Assembly: GCA_021847945.1 (NCBI GenBank) | Contig: JAJZNG010000003.1 | Location: 1-54,494 of the forward strand | Length of the DNA: 54,494 nucleotides | Source: Actinomycetes bacterium | GTDB taxonomy: Bacteria > Actinomycetota > Acidimicrobiia > Acidimicrobiales > Palsa-688 | Direction of reading: 5' to 3' | Shown: positions 16,616-23,860 of the stretch, one piece after another | How the letters are laid out: every line of letters begins with the position of its first letter | Position numbering within the stretch: the stretch's first letter is position 1 | Translations under genes and position numbers: made by a program | Notes under the pieces: generated by a model | Told to the model about the DNA's origin: nothing | Seen by the model: the letters and a program-made list of their open reading frames with translations, nothing else | The model's database searches: none

Positions 16616-17775
16616 GCACCGCCGGCGGCGGCGCACCCCCCAAACCCACCGGCGTCGAACCTCACGAACCGCCGATGGCACCGGAAGTCAGGGCCGCGAA
16701 AGGTCTGCGAACCGGTTGGACCACCGGGACGTGCGCGTCTGCCGCGGCGAAAGCCGCAACGATCGGGCTCACGACGGGGACAGTCCCCCCGCAGGTGGAG
16801 ATCGCCCTCCCGGACCGACGGCGCGTGACTTTCCACGTGCTGTCGCCCGAACCGTCGGACCCGACCGTCGCCGCTGTGGTCAAAGACGCCGGCGACGACC
16901 CAGACGTGACAGACGGCGCTGTCATCACCGTGAGAGCCAGCCCGCTGGGGTCAGATGGTCAATCCGCCGGTTCGGTGGAGATACTCGCAGGGCCGGGGGT
17001 AGGAACGGTCACCTTGCCCGGCCTCGGGCTAGAGATCGGCTCGCCTGCCGTGAACCCGGTGCCGGCGCGCATGATCCGCCAGGCCGTCCGTGAGGTGACC
17101 CCGATACCGTTGTCTTTGACAGTGTCAGTGCCCGGTGGAGAGGCTATGGCAGCGCGCACTTCCAATGGACGTCTCGGGATAATAGGCGGCATCTCCATCC
17201 TCGGCACGACTGGCATAGTCCGGCCATTTTCCACCGCCGCGTGGCGTGCAAGCGTCGTCCAGCAGGTGCAGGTCGCCGCAGCGCAAGGGAGCTCCGAGGT
17301 GGTCCTCTCCACCGGAGGTCGCACCGACGCGGCCGCCCAGCGCCTCTACCCGCAGCTTTCCCCGGTCTGCTTCGTCGAGGTCGGTGACTTCACAGGCATC
17401 GCTCTTCGCAAGGCTGCGTCGCTTGGCATCGTTTCCGTGACGTTCGTCGGAATGGCCGGCAAGATCGCCAAGCTGGCCGCCGGGGTGATGATGACCCACT
17501 ACCGGCGTTCAAAAGTCGACTCAGAGCTTCTAGCCGAGGTTGCCCGAGCTTGCGGCGCGCCTCGACGTGTCGTTGAAGCCGCCACCGCCACCGCCACCGC
17601 CCGGCATTTCGCCGAGACCTGCTTGGAGGAGGGGGCGGTCGCCGTGCTCGAAGAGCTCTGCGTCCGTGCTGCGCGAAACTGCGAAGTGCACATGTCATCC
17701 TCGTCGAGCGCAACGCCAGCGGTCAGTGTCGTCATGGTCGACTTCGACGGGGCGGAGGTCATCGCCCGTGCATGA
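16612..17775 (+). CDS. cbiD: Cobalt-precorrin-5B C1-methyltransferase
   Basis: The hallmark LRTGWTTGTCASAAAKAA lies about 30 residues in, followed by VPGGEAMAARTSNGRLGIIGGISILGTTGIVRP and a C-terminal VGMAGKIAKLAAGVMMTH segment, all typical of CbiD. The enzyme acts in the oxygen-independent branch, so its presence argues that the whole operon follows the early-cobalt route. The TTG at 16612 overlaps the cobM stop (TTGA) and gives 387 residues; the ATG at 16675 would give a shorter form also compatible with the family, so the start is uncertain. The C-terminal extension beyond residue 345 is Cys- and Ala-rich. Confidence 0.95.
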   Translation: MSTAGGGAPPKPTGVEPHEPPMAPEVRAAKGLRTGWTTGTCASAAAKAATIGLTTGTVPPQVEIALPDRRRVTFHVLSPEPSDPTVAAVVKDAGDDPDVTDGAVITVRASPLGSDGQSAGSVEILAGPGVGTVTLPGLGLEIGSPAVNPVPARMIRQAVREVTPIPLSLTVSVPGGEAMAARTSNGRLGIIGGISILGTTGIVRPFSTAAWRASVVQQVQVAAAQGSSEVVLSTGGRTDAAAQRLYPQLSPVCFVEVGDFTGIALRKAASLGIVSVTFVGMAGKIAKLAAGVMMTHYRRSKVDSELLAEVARACGAPRRVVEAATATATARHFAETCLEEGAVAVLEELCVRAARNCEVHMSSSSSATPAVSVVMVDFDGAEVIARA

Positions 17776-19003
17776 CGGCACCCGACTTCGCGGAACGGGA
17801 ATAGTGCACCTTGTGGGGCTCCTGGGCGGGGAGAGCTTCGCCGCGCCTTCACGAGAAGCGTTGAGAACCGCGACTGTCGTCGCCGGTTCTGCATCGAACC
17901 TGGAGTCGGTCGTCCCTCCTCGTGGCGCCAGGGTGATCCGATTCGGGTCCGACCTGGCGGGAATGCTTGAACGCTTGGCACGCGAAGCTACTAACGGCGA
18001 GCGGGTCTGCGTCTTGTGCAGCGGAGACCCCGGCTTCTTCGGACTCGCCCGTCTGGCGACTCAGCTGGTACCGCCGGAGCTTTTGAAGTTGCATCCCGCT
18101 CCGTCTTCGGTTTCGGTGGCCTTCGCTCGCGCAGGTACGAACTGGGAGGACGCCGTCGTGGTTTCTGCTCATGGCCGTCCCGGCGGAGCCCAGACCGCGG
18201 CCGAGGCGATCCTGCGCCATCCTAAGGTAGCGACGCTTTGCGGGCCCGACGCTCCGCCTCAACTGATAGGACGTCTCGCTGTAGAGGCTGGAGCGGGACT
18301 TAGGGATGTGCTCGTGGGAACGTCGCTTTGCGAGGAGCGAGAAAAGATATGGCAAGGGAACCTCGAAAGTCTCGCCCGGGGAGACTTCGACCCTGCGTCG
18401 GTGGTCGTCGCTACCGTCAAAGCACCGCCAGCTTCGAGGCCGAACCTGCGCTGGGGTCGACCCGAGGAGGAGTTCGCCCACCTGAGAGGCATGATCACCA
18501 AGGCGGAGGTCCGGGCGATCGCCATCTCCAAGCTCGAGCTTCCCGCGGCTGGGGTGATGTGGGATGTCGGAGCCGGGTCGGGCTCGGTGTCCGTAGAAGC
18601 CGCTGCCGTCGCCCCCGGCCTTAGCGTGTACGCGCTTGAGAGAGACCCGTCTCAGCTACAGGTTTTGCGCGCCAACACGACAGGAACCCAGGTCAAGGTG
18701 GTCGAAGGTGAAGCCCCTGCAGCCTTCGACGCTCTCGCCGACCCCGACAGGGTTTTCGTCGGAGGCGGCGGAATCGCAGTGCTCGAATCGGCGCTCACCA
18801 GGCTGCGCCCCGGAGGAAGAATCGTCGCTGTGTACGCATCGATGAGCCGTGCTGTCGAAGGAGCTCAAAAACTCGGGGCGATGATCCAGGTTTCCGTCAG
18901 CCGGGCGGTGCCGATCGGCGAGGATGGATCTCTGCGCCTCAACTCCGAGAACCCGGTGTTCGTCTGCTGGGGTGCGGGCAGCGGACCAGGGCGGGACAGA
19001 TGA
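17768..19003 (+). CDS. cobL: Precorrin-6Y C5,15-methyltransferase (CbiE-CbiT fusion)
   Basis: The protein is about 411 residues with two domains. Residues 1-200 are the CbiE tetrapyrrole methylase (GIVHLVGLLGGESF, VCVLCSGDPGFFGLA, HPAPSSVSVAFARAG). Residues about 235-400 are the CbiT Rossmann methyltransferase and decarboxylase (MITKAEVRAIAISKLEL, MWDVGAGSGSVSVEAA, VFVGGGG). Together they methylate C5 and C15 and decarboxylate the acetate side chain. The frame is open back to 17540 but that part is a shadow of cbiD. I take the GTG at 17768, overlapping the cbiD stop by 8 bases; the GTG at 17804 is an alternative. The stop overlaps the next ATG by 4 bases. Confidence 0.94.
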   Translation: MHDGTRLRGTGIVHLVGLLGGESFAAPSREALRTATVVAGSASNLESVVPPRGARVIRFGSDLAGMLERLAREATNGERVCVLCSGDPGFFGLARLATQLVPPELLKLHPAPSSVSVAFARAGTNWEDAVVVSAHGRPGGAQTAAEAILRHPKVATLCGPDAPPQLIGRLAVEAGAGLRDVLVGTSLCEEREKIWQGNLESLARGDFDPASVVVATVKAPPASRPNLRWGRPEEEFAHLRGMITKAEVRAIAISKLELPAAGVMWDVGAGSGSVSVEAAAVAPGLSVYALERDPSQLQVLRANTTGTQVKVVEGEAPAAFDALADPDRVFVGGGGIAVLESALTRLRPGGRIVAVYASMSRAVEGAQKLGAMIQVSVSRAVPIGEDGSLRLNSENPVFVCWGAGSGPGRDR

Positions 19004-20811
19004 GCAGAGCCGGCAGCCAGCCGCGCTTCGTCTCGGTGTCAATAACCGACAGAGGCGCCGCTTTGGCGGCGAAGCTCCCCTACGAGCATCGCCACGGACG
19101 GCTGATGGACGCCGTCAAGGAAGAGTGGGAAAGCTGCGACGGGCTGATCGTCTTCGCAGCGGCTGCCGTGGTCGTCCGGGCCATGGCAGGACTGCTCGGC
19201 GACAAGCACCGCGACCCAGCCGTGGTGTCCGTCGACGACGCCGGCCGCCATGCGGTGGTGCTCGCCGGCGGCCACAGACGTAACGGCAACGACCTTGCCC
19301 GACAGGTTGCAGCGCTGACGGGCGCAACTGCGGTCATATCGACTGCCACAGACCTGGCAGGTCTACCCGCCGTCGACGCATTAGAAGGTTTCACGGCCCG
19401 CGGAGACGTAGCCGGGCTCGCACGGCGGTGGCTGGACGGCAACCCCCCGACCCTGAGCGTCGACGATTCCCTCGGGTCGTGGCCGCTTCCATTACGCCTA
19501 GCCGGTCTTTCAAGAACCGAGACTACTCAGCAGATCGACGCCGCCGAGTCGCCCCGGCTCAGGGTCAGCGACAGCGTCTGCGATACCCAGCCCGGCGAGG
19601 TCGTGTTGATCCCACGTTGCCTGGTGGTCGGTGTCGGGGCGAGCAAGGGAGCATCGGCGGAGGGCCTACACGACGCCGTCCACCAAGTTCTGAGCTCCGC
19701 CGGGTTAGACCCGTCCGCCGTAGCTGACGTCGCGACGCTGGACGCCAAGGTGAACGAACCAGCCATCGTGGAGCTGGCGGAGCGCCTTGGGGTAGGGATC
19801 GTTGCCTTCGACGCTCCCCTGCTAGCCTCGGTCGAAGTCCCCAACCCGAGCGAGATCGTGAGGGACGCTGTCGGCACGCCGTCGGTAGCCGAAGCGGCGG
19901 CTGTCGTCGCTGCGGGGTTGGGGTCCCGTCTAGTGTCGACGAAGACCGTCAGCGCCACCGGTGACTCCACGGTCGCTGTCGCACGAAGGCCATCGCCGCC
20001 CGGGTCTCTTCATGTAGTTGGGCTCGGCCCGGGCGAGCCGGCCATGAGAACATTCCAGGCGTCGGCCGCCGTCAGGCACGCCGAGGTTGTCGTCGGATAC
20101 AGCGGCTACATCGACGGTGCCCGCGACCTGCTTTCAAGCTCGCAGGAGGTCGTCGCATACCCTATAGGCGCCGAGGTTGACCGCGTACGCCACGCCTTGG
20201 AGCTTGCGGCGCAGGGCCGCAGAGTGGCGCTGGTCTGCTCGGGTGATCCCGGGATCTACGCTTTGGCTTCGCTCACCTTCGAAGTCGCGGAGGAGATCGC
20301 CACGTCCAGCTCCCCGCTCGAAGCCGAGCAGCGACAGGGCGAGCAGCGACAGGGCACGCATCTCAAGGTTGCGCCGAGCGAGACGCCCGCCATACACGTC
20401 GTAGCGGGGGTCACGGCCGCATCAAGCGCAGCAGCTCTTTTAGGGGCGCCCCTCGGCCACGACCACGCCTCCATATCACTGTCGGATCTTCTCACCCCGT
20501 GGGAGCACATAGAACGGCGGGTCATCGCAGCGGCCGAGGGTGACTTCGTCGTGTCGTTCTACAACCCTCGCTCACAGCGACGGTCGACCCAGCTGCCGTC
20601 CGCTCTGCGCATCCTGTCCCGGCACAGACCTCCTTCTACACCAGCTGCAGTGGTGACCGACGCCGGGCGGCCCACCCAGACGATCATCCGGACGGTCCTC
20701 GGCGATCTCGACCCGGGAACGGTGGGAATGTTCTCGCTTGTCGTGGTCGGCTCTACGACAACACGCTGGATCGGCCACCGCATGGTGACACCGAGGGGTT
20801 ACAGACCGTGA
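19000..20811 (+). CDS. cbiG-cobJ: CbiG - precorrin-3B C17-methyltransferase (CobJ/CbiH) fusion
   Basis: The protein is 603 residues. The first part (about 1-330) is CbiG: an N-terminal SITDRGAALAAKL and AAAAVVVRAMAGLLGDK-x-DPAVV-x-VDDAGRHAVVLAGGH block, then the C-terminal CbiG domain (VVGVGASKGASAEGLHDAV and LGVGIVAFDAPLLASVEVPNPS). The second part (about 338-603) is the C17-methyltransferase (LHVVGLGPGEPAMRTFQA, VALVCSGDPGIYALASL, FYNPRSQRR, IIRTVLGDL). CbiG opens the delta-lactone after ring contraction by CbiH, so fusing the two couples successive steps. Such fusions are known in actinobacteria. A 15-bp duplication adds EQRQGEQRQG within the methyltransferase domain. It overlaps both neighbours by 4 bases. 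Confidence 0.95.
   Translation: MSRAGSQPRFVSVSITDRGAALAAKLPYEHRHGRLMDAVKEEWESCDGLIVFAAAAVVVRAMAGLLGDKHRDPAVVSVDDAGRHAVVLAGGHRRNGNDLARQVAALTGATAVISTATDLAGLPAVDALEGFTARGDVAGLARRWLDGNPPTLSVDDSLGSWPLPLRLAGLSRTETTQQIDAAESPRLRVSDSVCDTQPGEVVLIPRCLVVGVGASKGASAEGLHDAVHQVLSSAGLDPSAVADVATLDAKVNEPAIVELAERLGVGIVAFDAPLLASVEVPNPSEIVRDAVGTPSVAEAAAVVAAGLGSRLVSTKTVSATGDSTVAVARRPSPPGSLHVVGLGPGEPAMRTFQASAAVRHAEVVVGYSGYIDGARDLLSSSQEVVAYPIGAEVDRVRHALELAAQGRRVALVCSGDPGIYALASLTFEVAEEIATSSSPLEAEQRQGEQRQGTHLKVAPSETPAIHVVAGVTAASSAAALLGAPLGHDHASISLSDLLTPWEHIERRVIAAAEGDFVVSFYNPRSQRRSTQLPSALRILSRHRPPSTPAAVVTDAGRPTQTIIRTVLGDLDPGTVGMFSLVVVGSTTTRWIGHRMVTPRGYRP
20326..20355. repeat. Perfect 15-bp duplication inside cbiG-cobJ
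   Basis: GAGCAGCGACAGGGC occurs twice in tandem (20326-20340 and 20341-20355), encoding EQRQG twice in a loop of the methyltransferase domain. The two copies are identical, so the duplication is recent or is being kept homogeneous. Confidence 0.85.
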
Positions 20812-21005
20812 CCGTTCGCGTCAACGACCGCTGCAGCGGCTGCGGTTCGTGCGTCACCACTTGCCCTACGGGGGCGATCACCCCGCTGGCGCGGGGCCTG
20901 GCCGTTACTGACGGGCTCTGCAATGACTGCCTTTCGTGCGTCGAGGTCTGCCCGGCCGACGCGATAGAAAGCTTCGACGCTGCGAGCCTGGCGGTTTCGA
21001 CGTGA
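20808..21005 (+). CDS. Two-cluster [4Fe-4S] ferredoxin within the cob operon
   Basis: The protein is only 65 residues. Two complete cluster motifs are visible, CSGCGSCVTTCP and CNDCLSCVEVCP, each with the four-Cys spacing of bacterial 2[4Fe-4S] ferredoxins. The GTG start overlaps the stop of cbiG-cobJ, and the stop overlaps the GTG of cobH, so it is translationally coupled on both sides. The context suggests that it supplies electrons to a corrin-ring step, such as reduction of cobalt or of (cobalt-)precorrin-6A, for which no reductase is encoded here; that role is inference. Confidence 0.9.
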   Translation: MTVRVNDRCSGCGSCVTTCPTGAITPLARGLAVTDGLCNDCLSCVEVCPADAIESFDAASLAVST

Positions 21006-21637
21006 CCACCGCGGCGCCGCGGATCCATCCGATCGAGGTCGAGTCCTACTCGATCATGGCGTCGCGCGTCGACTTTTCGTCGTGGCCGGAGCCTGCCAGG
21101 TCGGTGGTGGCCCGCATGGTGCACGCCACCGCCGACGAGAGCTTTGCTTCTTCGGCTCTGATCGGATCCCTGGCCGTCCAACGGGCGGTAGGAGCTATCC
21201 GATCCTCGGCGCCGGTGATGTGCGACTCCCGGATGGTCGTCGCGGGGATTCCCGCGCTCGGCGCTTCCGGCACAGTCGTGTGCGCCCTTGATCTGATCGA
21301 CGGGGAGAAGTCCCTAGCGGCGCCGGGCCCGACGGCGGACACCCGGTCCGCCGCAGCGATACGCGAAGCTGCCCGACTTCACCCCCGGGGAGCCCTGTGG
21401 GTGGTAGGCAACGCCCCGACCGCCCTAGCGATGCTGTTGGATCTTCACGAGGCTGGCCTGCTCGAACCGGAGGCGGTGATCGCTGTCCCTGTCGGCTACG
21501 TCGGGGCCGAGCACGCCAAGAGGCGCTTGTGGGAGTCAGCTCTTGGTGAGGTTGCGATCACCAACTCAGGCGAACGGGGCGGCAGCCCGGTCGCCGCAGC
21601 AGCCGTGAACTCGATCCTGCGCCTGGCCGCTAGCTGA
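21002..21637 (+). CDS. cobH: Precorrin-8X methylmutase
   Basis: The protein is 211 residues of the CobH/CbiC family, which moves a methyl from C11 to C12 to give (hydrogeno/cobalt-)cobyrinate. The family pattern is clear: HPIEVESYSIMASRVDFS, RMVHATADESFASSA with the catalytic His, MCDSRMVVAGIP, and ALWVVGNAPTALAMLLDL near the C-terminus. The frame opens at 20936, but the GTG at 21002 overlaps the ferredoxin stop (GTGA) and gives the normal length. It is the last gene of the operon and its final 8 bases overlap the convergent rluD-family gene. Confidence 0.96.
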   Translation: MTTAAPRIHPIEVESYSIMASRVDFSSWPEPARSVVARMVHATADESFASSALIGSLAVQRAVGAIRSSAPVMCDSRMVVAGIPALGASGTVVCALDLIDGEKSLAAPGPTADTRSAAAIREAARLHPRGALWVVGNAPTALAMLLDLHEAGLLEPEAVIAVPVGYVGAEHAKRRLWESALGEVAITNSGERGGSPVAAAAVNSILRLAAS

Positions 21638-22616
21638 GGCCAGCAAGGACCTCCGAAAGGTCAGCCGGCAAGGGCGACGAGAACTCCATCCGAATCCCGC
21701 TGCCGGGATGGTCGAATCCGAGAGTATCAGCGTGAAGGAATACTCTTTCAGGCTGTAACAGTCCCCTGAAAGGCCCGGAGCGGCCCCCGTAGCGGGCATC
21801 GCCTACGACGGGATGGCCGATCGCTGACACGTGCACCCTGATCTGGTGGGTCCTTCCAGTTTCGAGCGTCAACGCGAGGTGGGTGCACTCGACCGTTCCC
21901 CGGAACCTGGCTTTTACCTCGTAGCGCGTTCTCGCCTCGCGCCCTCCGGCTCGGACGCTGAAGCGGGTCGGGTCCCGAGGGGAACGGCCCAGCGGCGCGT
22001 CGATCATCCCAGCGTCCGATTCGAGCAGGCCCCTCACCAACGCCTGGTAGCGACGCGACACTGTCCTGTGCGCGAACTGGCCGGCCAGGGACTGGCGTGC
22101 CCTTTCGGTCCGGGCGACGACGAGCAGCCCTGAGGTACCCTTGTCGAGGCGGTGCACGATACCTGGTCTCCCTTCCCCACCCGGACCCTCCAGGTCTGCA
22201 AGGTCAGGGAAGCTGCGACACAGAACCTGCACTAGGGTGCCAGCGGCGTTGCCCGCTCCGGGATGAACGACCAAGCCAGCCGGCTTTTCGACGACTATCA
22301 CCTCGTCATCCGCGTGGAGCACCTCCAAAGGGGTGTCATCTAGGACGTCACGATACAACTCCGCTGTGGAGTCGCCGCCGATCGACGGCAGGTCCCTAAC
22401 CTGGTCGACGTCGGAACCGACGGTTAGCGCTACCGTGTCACCTTCTCGGACTTTACGGCTCCTCTGTGTCATGACCCGACCGCCGACGCTTACCGCCCCG
22501 GAGGAGATCATCTCGTTGACCCGACTCCTGGCGAGCCCGCTGACGAGGGATATGACCCTGTCGATCCGCTCACCGTCGAGCGCTGGAGGAACCGACCAGC
22601 GCTCCGCGTCAGTCAC
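21630..22616 (-). CDS. rluD: RluD-family 23S rRNA pseudouridine synthase
   Basis: The protein is 328 residues. An N-terminal S4 RNA-binding domain (GERIDRVISLVSGLARSRVNEMISSGAVSVGG) is followed by the RluA-type catalytic domain with HRLDKGTSGLLVVA; the Asp is the nucleophile. The ALTLETGRTHQIRVH motif and the LHADTLGFDHP end are also present. Close relatives modify helix 69 of 23S rRNA, but the exact uridine cannot be assigned from sequence. It overlaps the lspA stop by 8 bases and forms a dksA-like/lspA/rluD operon, an arrangement common in actinobacteria. Confidence 0.93.
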   Translation of the reverse strand: MTDAERWSVPPALDGERIDRVISLVSGLARSRVNEMISSGAVSVGGRVMTQRSRKVREGDTVALTVGSDVDQVRDLPSIGGDSTAELYRDVLDDTPLEVLHADDEVIVVEKPAGLVVHPGAGNAAGTLVQVLCRSFPDLADLEGPGGEGRPGIVHRLDKGTSGLLVVARTERARQSLAGQFAHRTVSRRYQALVRGLLESDAGMIDAPLGRSPRDPTRFSVRAGGREARTRYEVKARFRGTVECTHLALTLETGRTHQIRVHVSAIGHPVVGDARYGGRSGPFRGLLQPERVFLHADTLGFDHPGSGIRMEFSSPLPADLSEVLAGLS

Positions 22617-23139
22617 GGTTGCGCCCCTGGGGATTGCGATAGGAGATGAGCAGTACTATCACACCCACGACCACGCAACTGTCCGCCACGTTGAACACCG
22701 GCCACCAGCGAACCGCCTGGATGAAGTCGACCACGCCACCCGGGTAACCGGGAATGTGGCGGAACACACGGTCCCCGAGGTTTCCGAGCGCCCCGCCGAG
22801 CAGGAGACCCAGGCCGACGAGCGTTCCAGCGTTCGCCCCAGCCGAGACCCTCCGGGTGAAAAGCACGAGGGCGCACACTGCGACGACCACCACCGCTTCG
22901 AGTATGGGGGTGACGCCCCTCCCGAGGCTGAAAGCAGTTCCAGTGTTGAACGTTAAAAGGAAGTTCGACGGACCGATGATGTGGCGGGGACGGCCAGGAG
23001 AGAGATTGGACAGAGCCCAGTCCTTGGTCACGACGTCGACGACGACAACGGCGGCCGCTACCAAGGCGACCAACCCGACCCTCCGCCGGCCACGCTCCTT
23101 GGCGACCTGGAAGCTACCGCGGCGACCCTGTGAGCTCAC
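22609..23139 (-). CDS. lspA: Lipoprotein signal peptidase (signal peptidase II)
   Basis: The protein is a 176-residue membrane aspartyl protease that cleaves prolipoprotein signal peptides. Four membrane segments can be seen. Catalytic Asp residues lie in GNLGDR-x-x-x-x-x-x-GGVVDFI and FNVADSCVVVG, and NFLLTFNTGTAFS matches the conserved N-terminal Asn region. The open frame runs back to 23415 but that part is a shadow of the upstream gene. I place the start at the GTG at 23139, 7 bases after the preceding stop and about 15 residues before the first basic stretch. Confidence 0.93.
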   Translation of the reverse strand: MSSQGRRGSFQVAKERGRRRVGLVALVAAAVVVVDVVTKDWALSNLSPGRPRHIIGPSNFLLTFNTGTAFSLGRGVTPILEAVVVVAVCALVLFTRRVSAGANAGTLVGLGLLLGGALGNLGDRVFRHIPGYPGGVVDFIQAVRWWPVFNVADSCVVVGVIVLLISYRNPQGRNRD

Positions 23140-23146
23140 CGCAGGG

Positions 23147-23680
23147 TCATCTTCTCGACGACAGACCCCCGCTTTTGCACGACACGCACAACGCTGCGTA
23201 GGGCAGGGCCTCCAAACGGGCCTCGGGTATGGGCTGGCCGCAGTGCTCGCAAATACCGTAGGTGCCGTCGTCGATCTTCGCAAGGGCCCGGTCGATCTCG
23301 GCGACAGTAGCCCGAGCCTGGGCGGACAGATAAAGGTCGATCTCGCGGTCGACGTTCGCGGTGCCGCCTTCGCCTCCCTCCTCGTCGAACTGGACGTCGC
23401 CAGGCTCGTGCTCAAGAGCGAGCGAATCGGCTTGCGCTTTCAACGTCTCCGCCGAGCCGATGTACTCGGCTCTCTCGGCCAGGAGGGTCTCCCGCTGAGA
23501 CTCTAGGAACTTCTTGTGGTGCGCCTCCGGCGCGCCGGCCTTCTTACGCTGGGCCGGCTTACGCTGGCTCGGCGCGGGTTCTACCCCGACTGAAGCATGG
23601 TTCTCTGATGGCGCAACGGTCTGTTCCGCTACGTCCACGTCACCGTCGGTACCTGACATCGAAGCCTTCTTGTGCACCAC
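23147..23680 (-). CDS. DksA/TraR-family zinc-finger protein
   Basis: The protein is 177 residues. The C-terminal half has a coiled-coil-like helix (VDREIDLYLSAQARATVAEIDRAL) and the four-Cys zinc finger CEHCGQPIPEARLEALPYAALCVSC typical of the DksA/TraR family. The first 50 residues are a disordered, Lys- and Pro-rich extension. Members bind the secondary channel of RNA polymerase; whether this one modulates transcription initiation is not shown by sequence. It starts at tandem GTG codons and is the first gene of an operon with lspA and rluD, divergent from ileS. Confidence 0.88.
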   Translation of the reverse strand: MVHKKASMSGTDGDVDVAEQTVAPSENHASVGVEPAPSQRKPAQRKKAGAPEAHHKKFLESQRETLLAERAEYIGSAETLKAQADSLALEHEPGDVQFDEEGGEGGTANVDREIDLYLSAQARATVAEIDRALAKIDDGTYGICEHCGQPIPEARLEALPYAALCVSCKSGGLSSRR

Positions 23681-23786
23681 TAGAGCTGACCTGAAATTTC
23701 ACCCGAGCCTGACTGCCGGGCGTGTAACGATAACACTTGAGGGAACGGATGTAATCCCGTCCAAGGCGGTCCCCGGCCGTCGCGGG

Positions 23787-23817
23787 AGTTCACCGGGGTG
23801 TTCGCTGACCGTGAACT
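23787..23817. promoter_or_regulatory. Inverted repeat in the dksA-like/ileS intergenic region
   Basis: AGTTCAC (23787-23793) and GTGAACT (23811-23817) form a 7-bp perfect inverted repeat with a 17-base loop, in the 180-base region between the divergent genes. It could be a protein site or hairpin. I saw no T-box specifier or TGG-ACCGCG antiterminator motif before ileS. Confidence 0.3.
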
Positions 23818-23848
23818 GACCAGACGCGGCCCGGTCCCTGCGGGAGGG

Positions 23849-23854
23849 TAGGTT
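23849..23854 (+). promoter_or_regulatory. -10 hexamer of ileS (leaderless)
   Basis: TAGGTT is followed after 6 bases (GGAAAG) by the ileS GTG at 23861. The spacing fits a leaderless transcript; alternatively GGAAAG may act as a close ribosome-binding site. Confidence 0.4.
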
Positions 23855-23860
23855 GGAAAG

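Noticed and set aside
23681-23860. Possible T-box leader before ileS
   Set aside because: No AGGGTGGTACCGCG-type antiterminator or specifier loop is recognisable, and the leaderless -10 leaves no room for a leader.
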